DNA of 48,025 bases from Acidobacterium sp. (GTDB lineage Bacteria; Acidobacteriota; Terriglobia; Terriglobales; Acidobacteriaceae), in assembly GCA_027315385.1 (NCBI GenBank), contig DAHUYD010000098.1, positions 1 through 48,025 on the forward strand, given 5' to 3'. Positions 1 to 8,203 of this stretch are shown one piece after another. Below the pieces are notes generated by a model, which saw only the letters and a program-made list of their open reading frames with translations, was not told the DNA's origin and ran no database searches. Position 1 is the stretch's first letter. Each line of letters begins with the position of its first letter. The position numbers and the translations under genes are program-made.

Positions 1-55
1 CCTCGTAGGCCTCCAGAAACTTCCTGCGCAAATCGTCCGAATAGGGTCGCGCCAT
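1..55 (-). CDS. IS630-family transposase, N-terminal fragment cut by window edge
   Basis: The minus strand opens with ATG at 55 and reads MARPYSDDLRRKFLEAYE before leaving the window. This is the typical opening of IS630/Tc1-mariner-type transposases, whose N-terminal helix-turn-helix binds the element ends. Only 18 residues are visible, so whether the element is intact or a relic cannot be judged. The element end should lie between 56 and about 150; IS630 elements insert at TA dinucleotides and several TAs are present there, but I could not identify the terminal inverted repeat without the other end. The match rests on a short but distinctive string. Confidence 0.7.
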   Translation of the reverse strand, partial: MARPYSDDLRRKFLEAYE

Positions 56-360
56 CTTTCATCAACGCGGAGAGTCGCCAACTAAACTCTGTACCTCTTT
101 CGCCTATCGGTCTATAGCTATCTTGGTTCTGCTCTAGCGCCCGGTATTGACTTTCCCGGAATATCGCGAGTCTTCGAGCGACCAGTGAGTAAGAAGTGGA
201 AAATTTGGCCCCGCCCTGGGTTGCGGCGCAAAGCTGCCCACCCGTCTGGACGTTGAACGTGATCCCCGCGATGTGAGAATGTATCGATGCGGCCCGGAAG
301 CAGGGCTACGGGGTGTCTCCCGTGGCCACCGGTAATCAGCAGATATCGTGAGGTACATAC
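56..360. other. Intergenic, IS630 flank and upstream region of the next gene
   Basis: These 305 bases separate the transposase start from the glycine-zipper gene. I see no convincing coding frame. The right end carries a ribosome-binding site (GAGG around 351) for the gene at 361. The left part probably includes the element's terminal repeat. No clear sigma-70 promoter was recognised. Confidence 0.5.
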
Positions 361-1353
361 ATGACAAAGTCGGTGTGGTTGTCGCTCGCGTTATGCCTTC
401 TTTCCGCTTCGCTGGCACATGCGGATTTCGTCATTCTTCGGGATGGCCGGAGCTACTCCGGAACGTTTACGGGCGCGCCTGGCGGTAAACTCGGTTTTCA
501 GGACAACGCCGGCATCCAATACACGTTTCCGCTGAACGATGTGCAGACGGTGGTTTTTTCGAATGTGAGCGATCACATTGCTCTGCGGGATGGGCACTCC
601 TACACGGGCCATCTAACCGCCGTCACACGGATTTCGTTTGCCGGGGCGAACGGCATATCCTACGTCTTCCCGCTGAAGGATGTGTCATCGCTGGTGCTCA
701 CCGGAGGTTCCGCAGGGAATGTGCCGGCCGGAGGTTCCGCAGGGCATGTGCCGGCTCCGGCGAGTGCTGCGACCGGGGGGCAACCCAGCCTGGCGGAGCG
801 TCCTGCCGCGCCCTCAGGCAAGTCCTCCGTTGCTGCGATTGTGATTCCTTCAGGCACAACCATCAGCGTTCGCACGGATGAGACGATTGACACGACGAAG
901 GACGCGCCGGGTCACTTGTACGCGGCCAACATTCAGCACGATGTCGTCGACAGCACGAGCAACATCGCGATTCCAGCGGGGACGCGGGCCAGGCTGCGAG
1001 TGGTCAACCTGAATGGGCAAGCCACCAGCCAGGGCAGCGATTTCGCCCTGGATCTCTATTCGATCAAGCTGAACGGAAAGCAGTATCGAGTGGACACGTC
1101 GTCAGTGACCGAAAAGGGCGCGGCGGACTTCGGGGCGAACAAGCGAACGGCAATTTATTCGGGCGGCGGAGCTGCGTTGGGAGCTCTGCTGGGCGCGGTG
1201 TTTGGCGGCGGCAGGGGTGCGGGGATCGGAACCCTGGCGGGCGCAGGAGCAGGGGCGGTGACGCAGTACGCGACCCGCGGCAAGGTGGTGAAGGTACCGG
1301 CGGAATCCCAGCTGCAATTCAATCTGCAGCACGCCCTGGTGCTGCACCCCTGA
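361..1353 (+). CDS. Secreted protein with twin N-terminal repeats and glycine zipper
   Basis: The 330-residue product starts at ATG 361 behind a GAGG ribosome-binding site and has a signal peptide (MTKSVWLSLALCLLSASLAHA, cleavage near residue 21). Residues about 23-65 and 70-115 are two copies of a module built around LRDG(R/H)SY, a hydrophobic stretch and FPL(N/K)DV. A short Gly/Pro linker made by a 27-bp tandem duplication follows. The C-terminal half contains a beta-rich domain and then a glycine zipper near residues 265-300 (GGGAALGALLGAVFGGG), which usually marks membrane or outer-membrane insertion. I do not recognise a function; an envelope-associated role is inferred. It converges on rimM with a gap of about 50 bases. 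Confidence 0.85.
   Translation: MTKSVWLSLALCLLSASLAHADFVILRDGRSYSGTFTGAPGGKLGFQDNAGIQYTFPLNDVQTVVFSNVSDHIALRDGHSYTGHLTAVTRISFAGANGISYVFPLKDVSSLVLTGGSAGNVPAGGSAGHVPAPASAATGGQPSLAERPAAPSGKSSVAAIVIPSGTTISVRTDETIDTTKDAPGHLYAANIQHDVVDSTSNIAIPAGTRARLRVVNLNGQATSQGSDFALDLYSIKLNGKQYRVDTSSVTEKGAADFGANKRTAIYSGGGAALGALLGAVFGGGRGAGIGTLAGAGAGAVTQYATRGKVVKVPAESQLQFNLQHALVLHP
701..754 (+). repeat. 27-bp tandem duplication inside the glycine-zipper gene
   Basis: Positions 701-727 and 728-754 are the same 27-bp unit (beginning CCGGAGGTTCCGCAGGG) with one visible mismatch. The unit is in frame and encodes GGSAGNVPA followed by GGSAGHVPA in the linker between the N-terminal modules and the C-terminal domain. 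Length variation by slipped-strand mispairing would alter only linker length. Confidence 0.85.
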
Positions 1354-1406
1354 GACGGCCACAAGGGGGCTGGCGGAGGATCGACCGGGCCGCCTGCGAG
1401 AACAGT

Positions 1407-2078
1407 TCAGCCGCGGCTGCCCGTTTCGCGTTTCTCTCCTTCGGTGAGGGGAGCGTTGATGTCGAGGAGGCCCTGGGGGAGGCGCATCTCGACGCGGCGA
1501 GCGGCGATGTCAATGAGGACGAGATAGTCTCGGACGAAGGGGATGAGGGCCTCGGCGGCGGGCATGCGCAGACCGGGGCGGCGGAGCACAAGCAACTCGG
1601 AGCTGGAGGACCAGCGATCGACGTCGGTAATCTGGCCGATTTCCACGCCCCCCTGGTTTAGATCGAAGACCGAGCAGCCGACGAGGTCGCCGACGTAGAC
1701 CGCGCCATAGTCGAGCGGTGCGCGTTCGGCGTGGGGAATCGCGACAGTGTAGCCGCGCAGCGGCTCGGCATCGTTGATGGAATCGATGCCCTGAAATCTG
1801 AGGATGATCCGGCTGCGCAGGAACCAGAAATTCTCCAAACGCACTTCCCTGGGGCGGGTACCGACGCGCTCCGGAGGAATAAGGAAGACGCGCTTCCGCT
1901 GGTGAAAGCGCTCAGGGAAATCGGTCAACAGCTCGGCAACCAGCTCGCCTTTGCGCCCATGAGGGCGGATGAGGTGGGCGAGCAGGGTCCAGGCGGGCGG
2001 CCTGGGGGTCGGTTCATAGTTCCCGGAACCGCCGGAACTGGAATCATCCGTCGAGCCAGAAGGAAGTGCGGCAATCAC
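1407..2078 (-). CDS. rimM: Ribosome maturation factor RimM
   Basis: RimM binds ribosomal protein S19 and helps the 3' domain of 16S rRNA mature during 30S assembly. The 223-residue product has an N-terminal RimM beta-barrel (LLAHLIRPHGRKGELVAE from about residue 32, the family opening with its HG-x-x-GE core) and a C-terminal PRC-barrel. Near the end, RLPQGLLDIN is the usual family terminus. The first 28 or so residues are Ser/Gly/Pro-rich and absent from most RimM proteins, so a later start is possible. It follows khpA with a gap of 60 bases in the rpsP-khpA-rimM order. The expected next genes trmD and rplS are missing; the next gene downstream is convergent. Confidence 0.93.
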   Translation of the reverse strand: MIAALPSGSTDDSSSGGSGNYEPTPRPPAWTLLAHLIRPHGRKGELVAELLTDFPERFHQRKRVFLIPPERVGTRPREVRLENFWFLRSRIILRFQGIDSINDAEPLRGYTVAIPHAERAPLDYGAVYVGDLVGCSVFDLNQGGVEIGQITDVDRWSSSSELLVLRRPGLRMPAAEALIPFVRDYLVLIDIAARRVEMRLPQGLLDINAPLTEGEKRETGSRG

Positions 2079-2138
2079 GAGTATCTCCCACGGCAGGCGC
2101 GAGATGGAAGGGAGAAATGCATGCCTTCCGGCAAAACG

Positions 2139-2432
2139 CTACTCTGCGCTGGAACCCGCTCCGTGGTGATCCTCTTCGAGGATGTCCAGCGTGTAACGGT
2201 GATGGTGCTTCATGCTCACTGCGCCGAGAATCGTTCTGACGGATCGGGCCGTGCGTCCCTGTTTCCCGATCACTTTACCCACATCGGTGGGGGCAACCCG
2301 GAGCCGCAGCACAGTGCTTTCTTCCCGTTCGACCGCTTCGACTTCAACGGCTTCGGGAACATCTACTAACGCGCGCGCGATCTGGTTCACTAATTCCCGC
2401 ATGTCATCGGGTCTTTCTGTCGTCTGCTTCAT
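2139..2432 (-). CDS. khpA: KH-domain RNA-binding protein KhpA
   Basis: A 97-residue single type-II KH domain protein. The RNA-contact GxxG loop appears as GKQG in DVGKVIGKQGRTARSVR, followed by the helix that includes RTIL. KhpA proteins bind many RNAs, often as partner of KhpB, and the gene characteristically sits between rpsP and rimM as it does here. The frame extends upstream to 2456, but ATG 2432 (MKQTTERPDDMRE) gives the usual family length. The C-terminus is His/Glu-rich (EEDHHGAGSSAE). rpsP ends 185 bases upstream, a longer gap than usual for this pair. Confidence 0.92.
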   Translation of the reverse strand: MKQTTERPDDMRELVNQIARALVDVPEAVEVEAVEREESTVLRLRVAPTDVGKVIGKQGRTARSVRTILGAVSMKHHHRYTLDILEEDHHGAGSSAE

Positions 2433-2617
2433 CTCGCCCCCCAACCTGGAAGACACAAAACGTCAATCAGCTTCCGGGGCTAGGCGGATGGTACTCCAAG
2501 GCTGCACAGGAAAAAAGAGCAATTCGCAGACTTTTACCCCGGAGGTGGTCAAAAGTAACGTCTTTGGGAGGTATCTGGAGCAGGGGAACGGGCGACCCCT
2601 CCGTCAAGCACTTGGGT

Positions 2618-2917
2618 TCAGGCCGCTGCTGAAGCGTCCGAATCCCCTTCCGGCCCTGTTGCAGGAGCCGGTTGCTGGCCGGCCACGGAGCCGGAACGGA
2701 GCAACCTGGCAACGCGGTCCGAAAGCTGCGCACCCTTACCTCTCCAGTAGTCGATGCGATCCATCTTGAGATTGAGCGAAGTGGGGCTGGTTCGGGGATT
2801 GTACGTACCGACCACCTCCACGGAACGCCCGTTGCGAGCGCGGTCCTTCTCAATCACCACCACGCGATAATAGGGCTGCTTACGCGCACCAGTGCGCGCC
2901 AGGCGAATCATCAACAC
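2618..2917 (-). CDS. rpsP: 30S ribosomal protein S16
   Basis: The 99-residue product opens MLMIRLARTGARKQPYYRVV and includes the NPRT turn and the KMDRIDYWRGKGAQ segment, all diagnostic for S16. The GTG at 2917 is preferred over the ATG at 2911 because it reproduces the family pattern M-x-x-IRLAR. The C-terminal 20 residues are an Ala/Pro/Gly-rich tail, common in GC-rich phyla. It leads the rpsP-khpA-rimM group. Confidence 0.96.
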   Translation of the reverse strand: MLMIRLARTGARKQPYYRVVVIEKDRARNGRSVEVVGTYNPRTSPTSLNLKMDRIDYWRGKGAQLSDRVARLLRSGSVAGQQPAPATGPEGDSDASAAA

Positions 2918-3077
2918 AAGTCAGCTGTCCTTTCCATCTGTCTTCTCGTGGGGCGCGGGAATTTCCACGCGCACCACTTCTCAGTTTCCTAATATATCAG
3001 GGATTTACGCCGAGACCTACGGATTCCGCAGCAAAGCGCGGCACGGGGGATGACGGCCGCGGCAGGCGCCTGGCCGC

Positions 3078-4100
3078 TCAGTCGGTCGCGGCTTCCGGAC
3101 GGGTGAGGCTGGCCGGCAGCGCGGTACCTTCCACGGGGCGGGCAAGCTCTCCGCGGTCGACACACTGGCGGAAATACGGAAGCGAGAGTTCCAGTCCCTG
3201 GTTCAGGTGGATCTTGGGCTCCCAGCCCAGCAACCGGCGGGCGCGGGTAATGTCGGGGCGGCGCTGCACGGGGTCATCGACGGGCAGCGGCTCAAAGCGG
3301 ATTTTGCTGGAGGATTGCGTCGCGGCGAGCACCTGCTGCGCGCATTCGAGGATCGTCCATTCCTCGGGATTGCCGATGTTGACGGGCCAGTGCTCGCCGG
3401 AGCGCGCCAGGCGGAGGATGCCGTCTACTTCGTCGGAGACGTAGCAGAAGCTGCGGGTCTGGGTGCCATCGCCGTAAATCGTGAGATCCTCGCCGCGGAG
3501 GGCCTGGGTCATGAGGTTGGAGATGACGCGGCCGTCGCGGCTCTGGAGACGCGGCCCATAGGTGTTGAAGATGCGGACAATGCGCGTATCGACCTTGCGA
3601 TAGCGGTGATACGCCATGGTCAGCGCTTCGGAAAAGCGCTTTGCCTCGTCGTAAACGGACCGCGGGCCAACGGGATTGACATTGCCCCAGTAGTCTTCCG
3701 GCTGCGGATGGACTTTGGGGTCGCCGTAGCACTCGGAGGTGGAGGCCTGGAGGAAAGCGGCGCCATATTGGAGGGCGACATCGAGAGCGTTGCGAGTTCC
3801 GTCGGAGCCGACGCGCAGAGTTTCGAGTCCGAGGTCCATGTAGTCGACGGGGCTGGCGGGCGATGCAAAGTTGAAGACGTAATCCACGGGACCCGGATCG
3901 AAGTGCTGGCAGATGTCCTGCTGCATGAGCTCGAATCGGGGCTCGCCCGCCAGGTGGCGCAGGTTAACCGCCTTGCCAGTACAAAGATTGTCGACGCCGA
4001 TGACGCTGCAGCCTTCAGCGAGCAGGGCGTCACAGAGGTGGGATCCGAGAAAGCCCGCGGCGCCGGTCACCAGCACGCGCGCAGAGGCTGACAGTTTCAT
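3078..4100 (-). CDS. UDP-glucuronate decarboxylase (UDP-xylose synthase)
   Basis: A 340-residue extended short-chain dehydrogenase/reductase. The N-terminal Rossmann motif is GAAGFLGSH (about residues 13-21). The active site shows STSECYGDP and the YxxxK pair in SVYDEAKR, and [11 protein letters not shown] and [14 protein letters not shown] are characteristic of UXS enzymes. UXS makes UDP-xylose from UDP-glucuronate with bound NAD+, supplying sugar donor for polysaccharides. ATG 4100 ([13 protein letters not shown]) is chosen over an upstream TTG at 4106. It is transcribed away from the adjacent glycosyltransferase, so it likely serves the exopolysaccharide cluster from its own promoter. A UDP-glucose 4,6-dehydratase-like activity is less likely given the motif set. 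Confidence 0.88.
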   Translation of the reverse strand: MKLSASARVLVTGAAGFLGSHLCDALLAEGCSVIGVDNLCTGKAVNLRHLAGEPRFELMQQDICQHFDPGPVDYVFNFASPASPVDYMDLGLETLRVGSDGTRNALDVALQYGAAFLQASTSECYGDPKVHPQPEDYWGNVNPVGPRSVYDEAKRFSEALTMAYHRYRKVDTRIVRIFNTYGPRLQSRDGRVISNLMTQALRGEDLTIYGDGTQTRSFCYVSDEVDGILRLARSGEHWPVNIGNPEEWTILECAQQVLAATQSSSKIRFEPLPVDDPVQRRPDITRARRLLGWEPKIHLNQGLELSLPYFRQCVDRGELARPVEGTALPASLTRPEAATD

Positions 4101-4177
4101 TTGCAAGACAGGAATCTCTCCCGGTTCGGCAATGGTGGAGGCGCCCGGGACAAGGGGCGCGGGGCGCGAGGAGCTGA

Positions 4178-4206
4178 TTGTTGGCCCGTGAAGCCGATGT
4201 TAGCAT
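4178..4206 (+). promoter_or_regulatory. Candidate sigma-70 promoter for the glycosyltransferase genes
   Basis: TTGTTG (4178-4183) and TAGCAT (4201-4206) are separated by exactly 17 bases. Transcription would start near 4213, about 28 bases before ATG 4241. This argues against the in-frame TTG at 4178 as the start of the glycosyltransferase, since it lies within the -35 box. Confidence 0.4.
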
Positions 4207-4240
4207 AAGGGCAATCCCTCGGCCGCCCACGGCAGATCGT

Positions 4241-5527
4241 ATGAATCAGGCGTCAAGCTCAGTCTCCCCCGAATACCGAACCTGTGCCTTCGGACCCGGC
4301 AGGCGGCTCCGTCTCGCGTATTTCGAAAGCCATCCGATTCAGTATCGGGCGCCGCTGCTGCGGCGAATCGCCGAGGAGCCGGATATCGATCTGACGACAT
4401 TCTATTCGAGCGATTTCTCGGTGCGAGGGTACGACGACCCGGGGTTCGGGACGCGCGTGGAATGGGATATTCCTTTGCTGGAAGGCTATCGGTACGAATT
4501 CCTGCCGAAGATTGGCGACAACGGCACAATCGGGATCGCGAGGCCGCTGAACTGGGGCATATACCGCCGCCTGCGGCGGGGCAATTTCGATGCGGTCTGG
4601 GTGATGGGGTATAACCGTCTGGCCTGCATTCAGGCGATCGCGGCGGCGCGTCTGCTGGGAATCAGAGTAATTCTTCGGGCCGAATCGCATCTGTCGGACC
4701 GGCCGCGTTCATCCGCTACGGAGGCTCTGAAGAAAATGCTGGCGCCGATGCTGCGGTCCGCGGTGAGCTGTGTCACGCCCATTGGGCAGGCGAACCGGGA
4801 ATACTGGATCGAGTACCTGGGCTCGGATTTTCCGATGGCGCCGATGCCGTATGCGGTCGACAACGAATTTTTCCGGCGCAGGGCCGTCGAGGCGGCTCCT
4901 CGACGGGAAGAGCTACGCCGCGAGCTTGGGCTGGAGCCCGGCCGGGCGATCGTGCTGTACGCGTCGAAGCTGCAGACCAGGAAGCGCTGCATCGATCTGG
5001 TGGAGGCGTGGATCCGCCTCGCGCCCGCGCCGGGTGTGGACCCGCCGGCGTACCTGCTGGTGGCCGGCGACGGCGAGGAACGAGCAGCTCTGGAGGAGCG
5101 GGTTCGCGAGTCGGGCCTGTCCAGCATCCGTTTTCTCGGCTTCAGGAACCAGACGGAGTTGCCCCGCTATTTCGATCTCTGCGACGTCTTCGTGCTGCCG
5201 TCGATTCACGAGCCGTGGGGGCTGATCGTGAACGAGGTGATGAATGCCGGCCGGCCAGTTGTGGTGTCAGACCATGTGGGATGCCGGAGGGAGCTGGTAC
5301 ATCACGGCTTAAATGGGTTTGTTTACCCGGCCGGGGATGCCGCGGCGCTTTCCGACTGCCTGCGCCGGCTGATTGGCGATCCCGCGCTGCGCGCATCCAT
5401 GGGCGAGAACAGCCTGCGGATTATCGCAGGGCAGAGCTTTGAGGAGGATGTGGCGGGACTGCGCAGCGCGCTGGCGATAACAGTGCCGGGCTTCCCGGAG
5501 GTTGAATGTCCGACGGCACCTCAGTGA
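4241..5527 (+). CDS. Glycosyltransferase family 4 (GT-B fold)
   Basis: A 428-residue retaining-type GT-B glycosyltransferase, predicted cytoplasmic. The N-terminal domain opens RLAYFESHPIQYRAPLLRRIA, seen in exopolysaccharide GT4 enzymes. The C-terminal nucleotide-sugar domain has VLYASKLQTRKR, the phosphate/sugar-contact region FLGFRNQTELPRYF, and the E-x7-E signature in EPWGLIVNE followed by MNAGRPVVVSD. It would transfer a sugar from a nucleotide or lipid donor during repeat-unit assembly; the sugar cannot be read from sequence. Its end overlaps the next gene by 22 bases, implying translational coupling. The start codon is uncertain: there is no strong ribosome-binding site before ATG 4241, and the frame is open back to TTG 4178. 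Confidence 0.85.
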   Translation: MNQASSSVSPEYRTCAFGPGRRLRLAYFESHPIQYRAPLLRRIAEEPDIDLTTFYSSDFSVRGYDDPGFGTRVEWDIPLLEGYRYEFLPKIGDNGTIGIARPLNWGIYRRLRRGNFDAVWVMGYNRLACIQAIAAARLLGIRVILRAESHLSDRPRSSATEALKKMLAPMLRSAVSCVTPIGQANREYWIEYLGSDFPMAPMPYAVDNEFFRRRAVEAAPRREELRRELGLEPGRAIVLYASKLQTRKRCIDLVEAWIRLAPAPGVDPPAYLLVAGDGEERAALEERVRESGLSSIRFLGFRNQTELPRYFDLCDVFVLPSIHEPWGLIVNEVMNAGRPVVVSDHVGCRRELVHHGLNGFVYPAGDAAALSDCLRRLIGDPALRASMGENSLRIIAGQSFEEDVAGLRSALAITVPGFPEVECPTAPQ

Positions 5528-6564
5528 GGGAGGTTCCCCGGCGCCAAATTCTCTATGTGGCTGACCCGGCCCCCGGAACGACCTCTGCCCATCGCCTGGC
5601 GAGCCTTCGACGTCTCGGCCAAACCGTTACGGTCTTCAATACCAGTCTGTACGCGTCTCGCCAGCCCCTGTTCGCTGCAATCCGGTCCCGCCTTCCTGTG
5701 GAGCCGCTGGTCCGTCGCATCAACCGCGACCTGGTTCGCGCGGTTCGGGAGCACAAGCCTGACGTGGTTTGGTTCGAGAAGCCAACTGCTTTCACCCCCG
5801 CAACGGTCGAAACTATCAATCAATCGGGTTCCGTGACCGTCTGTTACAACCTCGACAATCCCTTTGGGCCGCGCAATGACGGGTGCTGGTACCAGTTCAA
5901 AAAGGCGTTCCGCCACTTCCAGCTGCATTGCGTGCCACGCACGGCGGACGTCGCCCGGTATCGGGGCTGGGGCCTTCCTTACGTTAAGATTCTGCTCAGT
6001 TACGAACCGTGCATGCATTTTGCGCCCGCCGACACCTGGTCGGACGCCGACCGCGACCGCGAGATTTCCTACATCGGCCACCCGTATGAAGAGCGGCCTC
6101 GTTTTCTGATGTCGCTTGCGGAGGATCACCACCTGCCGATCTCTCTCTCCGGGAACGTGTGGCGGAAGGTCCTGCCGGCCCAGCAGTTCACCCGGTACGT
6201 CGTGTCGGGCTTTTTGGCGGATGACGCCTACCGCGGAGGCATCTGGAGATCGAAAATCAATCTCAGCTTCATCACCCGGCTGAACGAGGAAGACATTGCG
6301 CACAAGGCGGTGGAGATCGCCGCCTGCCAGGGATTCCTGCTGGCCATTCGCACGCCGGGCCACCAGGAGATTTTCGAGGAAGACCGGGAAGCGGTGTTCT
6401 TTTCGTCGGTGGAGGAGTGCGCCGACAAGTGCCGCTTTTACCTTCCCCGCCCCGATCTGCGCGAGGCGATTGCCCGCCGGGGACGCGAGCGCGCTGCGCG
6501 CTCCGGCTACGACAACGACACGCAGCTTCGGCTGGTTCTCGACCGCCTGGACGGGCGGGGGTAA
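5506..6564 (+). CDS. CgeB-like glycosyltransferase
   Basis: A 352-residue protein whose second half resembles the CgeB/glycosyltransferase group 1 C-terminal domain: ISYIGHPYEERPRFL, then SKINLSFITRLNEEDIAHKAVEIAACQGF and EIFEEDREAVFFSS. The first half has a GT-B N-domain style (ILYVADPAPGTTSAHRLASLRRLG) and KPDVVWFEKP. CgeB-type proteins modify glycans or cell-surface polymers; substrate unknown. It starts inside the end of the preceding GT4 gene (22-base overlap, different frame), so both are probably translated from one message. It lacks an obvious E-x7-E motif, which weakens a firm GT4 assignment. Confidence 0.72.
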   Translation: MSDGTSVREVPRRQILYVADPAPGTTSAHRLASLRRLGQTVTVFNTSLYASRQPLFAAIRSRLPVEPLVRRINRDLVRAVREHKPDVVWFEKPTAFTPATVETINQSGSVTVCYNLDNPFGPRNDGCWYQFKKAFRHFQLHCVPRTADVARYRGWGLPYVKILLSYEPCMHFAPADTWSDADRDREISYIGHPYEERPRFLMSLAEDHHLPISLSGNVWRKVLPAQQFTRYVVSGFLADDAYRGGIWRSKINLSFITRLNEEDIAHKAVEIAACQGFLLAIRTPGHQEIFEEDREAVFFSSVEECADKCRFYLPRPDLREAIARRGRERAARSGYDNDTQLRLVLDRLDGRG

Positions 6565-6690
6565 GGAGACGATGCCGCTGTATGGGGCGTGGGCGATGCG
6601 GCGCGATACCGGTGTGGTAAGGTGAATGGACGCATCGGCGCCAGAGACGCCCAGCGAACTTCTCGGGCCTCAGGGCGATGCGCAACTGGA

Positions 6691-7434
6691 ATGAGCGACT
6701 GGAAATCCACTTTATATCAGGCCTATGTTTCCAGTGGCCAGGCTGGCCTTCTCGGCGGCTCCGCCAGCGAGCAGTTTCGCGCACGCAGCGGATATTTGAG
6801 GCACCTGATCCGAAGGCACTTTCCCGCAAGCCGCACCTCTCGAATTCTGGACATCGGCTGCGGGCACGGGGCTCTCCTCTACTTCCTGCGTGAAATGGGA
6901 TACAGCAACGCGCGCGGCGTGGACGGTTCGGCGGAACAGGTCCAGCTGGCAGAACAGCTTGGGGTTTCCGGCGTGGAATTGGGAGACGGCATGGCGTTCC
7001 TGCGAAGCTGCGAGTCCGCGAGCGCGGACGCGATTTCCATCTTCGACGTTCTCGAACACCTGACGCGGCAGGAGGCTTTTCACTTTGTTACGGAAATTCG
7101 ACGGGTCTTGTTGCCGGGCGGACTGTGCATCGGGCATGTGCCGAATGCGGAGGGCATTTTCGGCTCGCGGATACGATATGCCGACGTGACGCACGAGCAG
7201 GCGTTTACCCCTGGCTCAATCAGCCAGATGTTCCGGGCCCTGCATTTCGACGACGTCCGCTGCTTCGAAGAGAAGCCTGTAGTGCACGGCGGGAAAAGCG
7301 CCCTCCGCAGGCTGCTTTGGGATGCAGGAACCCTCCCGTTCCGTATTCTTCTGATTGCGGAGACCGGCGGACGCGGGCAGGTGCTGTCGCAGAATTTGCT
7401 CTTTACCGCGCATCGGCCTGAAGTTGTGGGGTAA
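6691..7434 (+). CDS. Class I SAM-dependent methyltransferase
   Basis: A 247-residue protein (from ATG 6691) with the SAM-binding motif I ILDIGCGHGALLYFL near residues 50-65, an acidic residue after beta-2 (GVDGSAEQV), and motif-like ISIFDVLEHLTRQE followed by LLPGGLCIGHVPNAEG. This is the Methyltransf_11/23 type, often found in glycan clusters where it methylates sugars. The frame is open back to 6589, but the extra residues look non-coding and ATG 6691 (MSDWKSTLYQAY) opens the domain naturally. It is third in the plus-strand group after the two glycosyltransferases and converges on another methyltransferase 41 bases away. Confidence 0.85.
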   Translation: MSDWKSTLYQAYVSSGQAGLLGGSASEQFRARSGYLRHLIRRHFPASRTSRILDIGCGHGALLYFLREMGYSNARGVDGSAEQVQLAEQLGVSGVELGDGMAFLRSCESASADAISIFDVLEHLTRQEAFHFVTEIRRVLLPGGLCIGHVPNAEGIFGSRIRYADVTHEQAFTPGSISQMFRALHFDDVRCFEEKPVVHGGKSALRRLLWDAGTLPFRILLIAETGGRGQVLSQNLLFTAHRPEVVG

Positions 7435-7475
7435 CTGTACTACGCCTGCCTGTCGGCAACGTTGCAGACGGCGGC

Positions 7476-8189
7476 TCAGTTTTGAGCCACAAAAATGAGG
7501 GTAATGCGAAACCCCTCCAACAGAGGAGTCAAGTTCACCAGACGCTCATAAGCCATCATGGGCCAGAACAGCGCGGTACGCCCACCCGTATAAGCGGGCT
7601 CAGGCTCGATCATGCGGAAATCGACGCCGGAAAATCCCGCCTTTCCGCAAAAGCGCTTCACCGCGCCGCGAGTATTGCCGCGATAGAAAGTGGGCCACGG
7701 ATCGTGCGTGTCCGGCGTGCTTTGCCGCATACGGCGCGCCACCCTGACATGCAGAGCGCGCGGCACGCATTTGCTTCCGAGCGGCATATAGTGCATGAGG
7801 TTAATGGTGCGGCAGCAATAAATGCCGCCGGGCCGGAGCACGCGCCTGATTTCGACCAGGTGGTCCAGCGGATGTTCGACGTGTTCCATCACGTGGTTGG
7901 ATACGGCCGCATCGAACGAGCCGTCGGCGAACGGCAGGTGTATGCCATCGTAAATCTCGGCGCGGGAAAGACTGGAGTTGCCGAGAACTTCGGTGGAGAC
8001 ATCGACTCCCGTAACAGGCCCGATAGCGGCGAAGAATTCCGAGCAGGCGTTGGATGGCCCGGAACCGATCTCCAGAATGGAGGCGCCGGCCGGGATTTTC
8101 TCGCGGCACAGGTTGAGAAAAGGGAGCGTTCCGCCCTGCCAGCCGGGACGGGAATAGTAATACTTCCGATAGAAGCGATCGATTGCCAT
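7476..8189 (-). CDS. Class I SAM-dependent methyltransferase
   Basis: A 237-residue methyltransferase with motif I ILEIGSGPSNACSEFF, GVDVS after beta-2, and FDAAVSNHVMEHVEHP, then VLRPGGIYCCRTIN. The C-terminal part after residue about 150 is hydrophobic and Arg-rich (VPRALHVRVARRMRQS) and ends with a possible membrane-associating stretch (FRITLIFVAQN). ATG 8189 (MAIDRFYRKYY) is preferred over upstream in-frame codons lying inside the neighbouring gene. It lies 14 bases after the Wzy-like gene and is probably co-transcribed with it, supporting a role in modifying the same polysaccharide. Substrate unknown. Confidence 0.83.
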   Translation of the reverse strand: MAIDRFYRKYYYSRPGWQGGTLPFLNLCREKIPAGASILEIGSGPSNACSEFFAAIGPVTGVDVSTEVLGNSSLSRAEIYDGIHLPFADGSFDAAVSNHVMEHVEHPLDHLVEIRRVLRPGGIYCCRTINLMHYMPLGSKCVPRALHVRVARRMRQSTPDTHDPWPTFYRGNTRGAVKRFCGKAGFSGVDFRMIEPEPAYTGGRTALFWPMMAYERLVNLTPLLEGFRITLIFVAQN

Positions 8190-8203
8190 GCGAGTCTGCC
8201 CCG

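Noticed and set aside
329-342. The 14-mer CCGGTAATCAGCAG shared with 21698-21711, both in gene leaders
   Set aside because: A few shared 14-mers are expected by chance in 48 kb; no wider similarity was seen.
2212-2769. Long plus-strand open frame across khpA and rpsP
   Set aside because: Lies antisense to two clearly recognised genes with no protein-like features.
4178-4240. TTG 4178 as the GT4 start
   Set aside because: TTGTTG is better read as a -35 box with TAGCAT 17 bases downstream.
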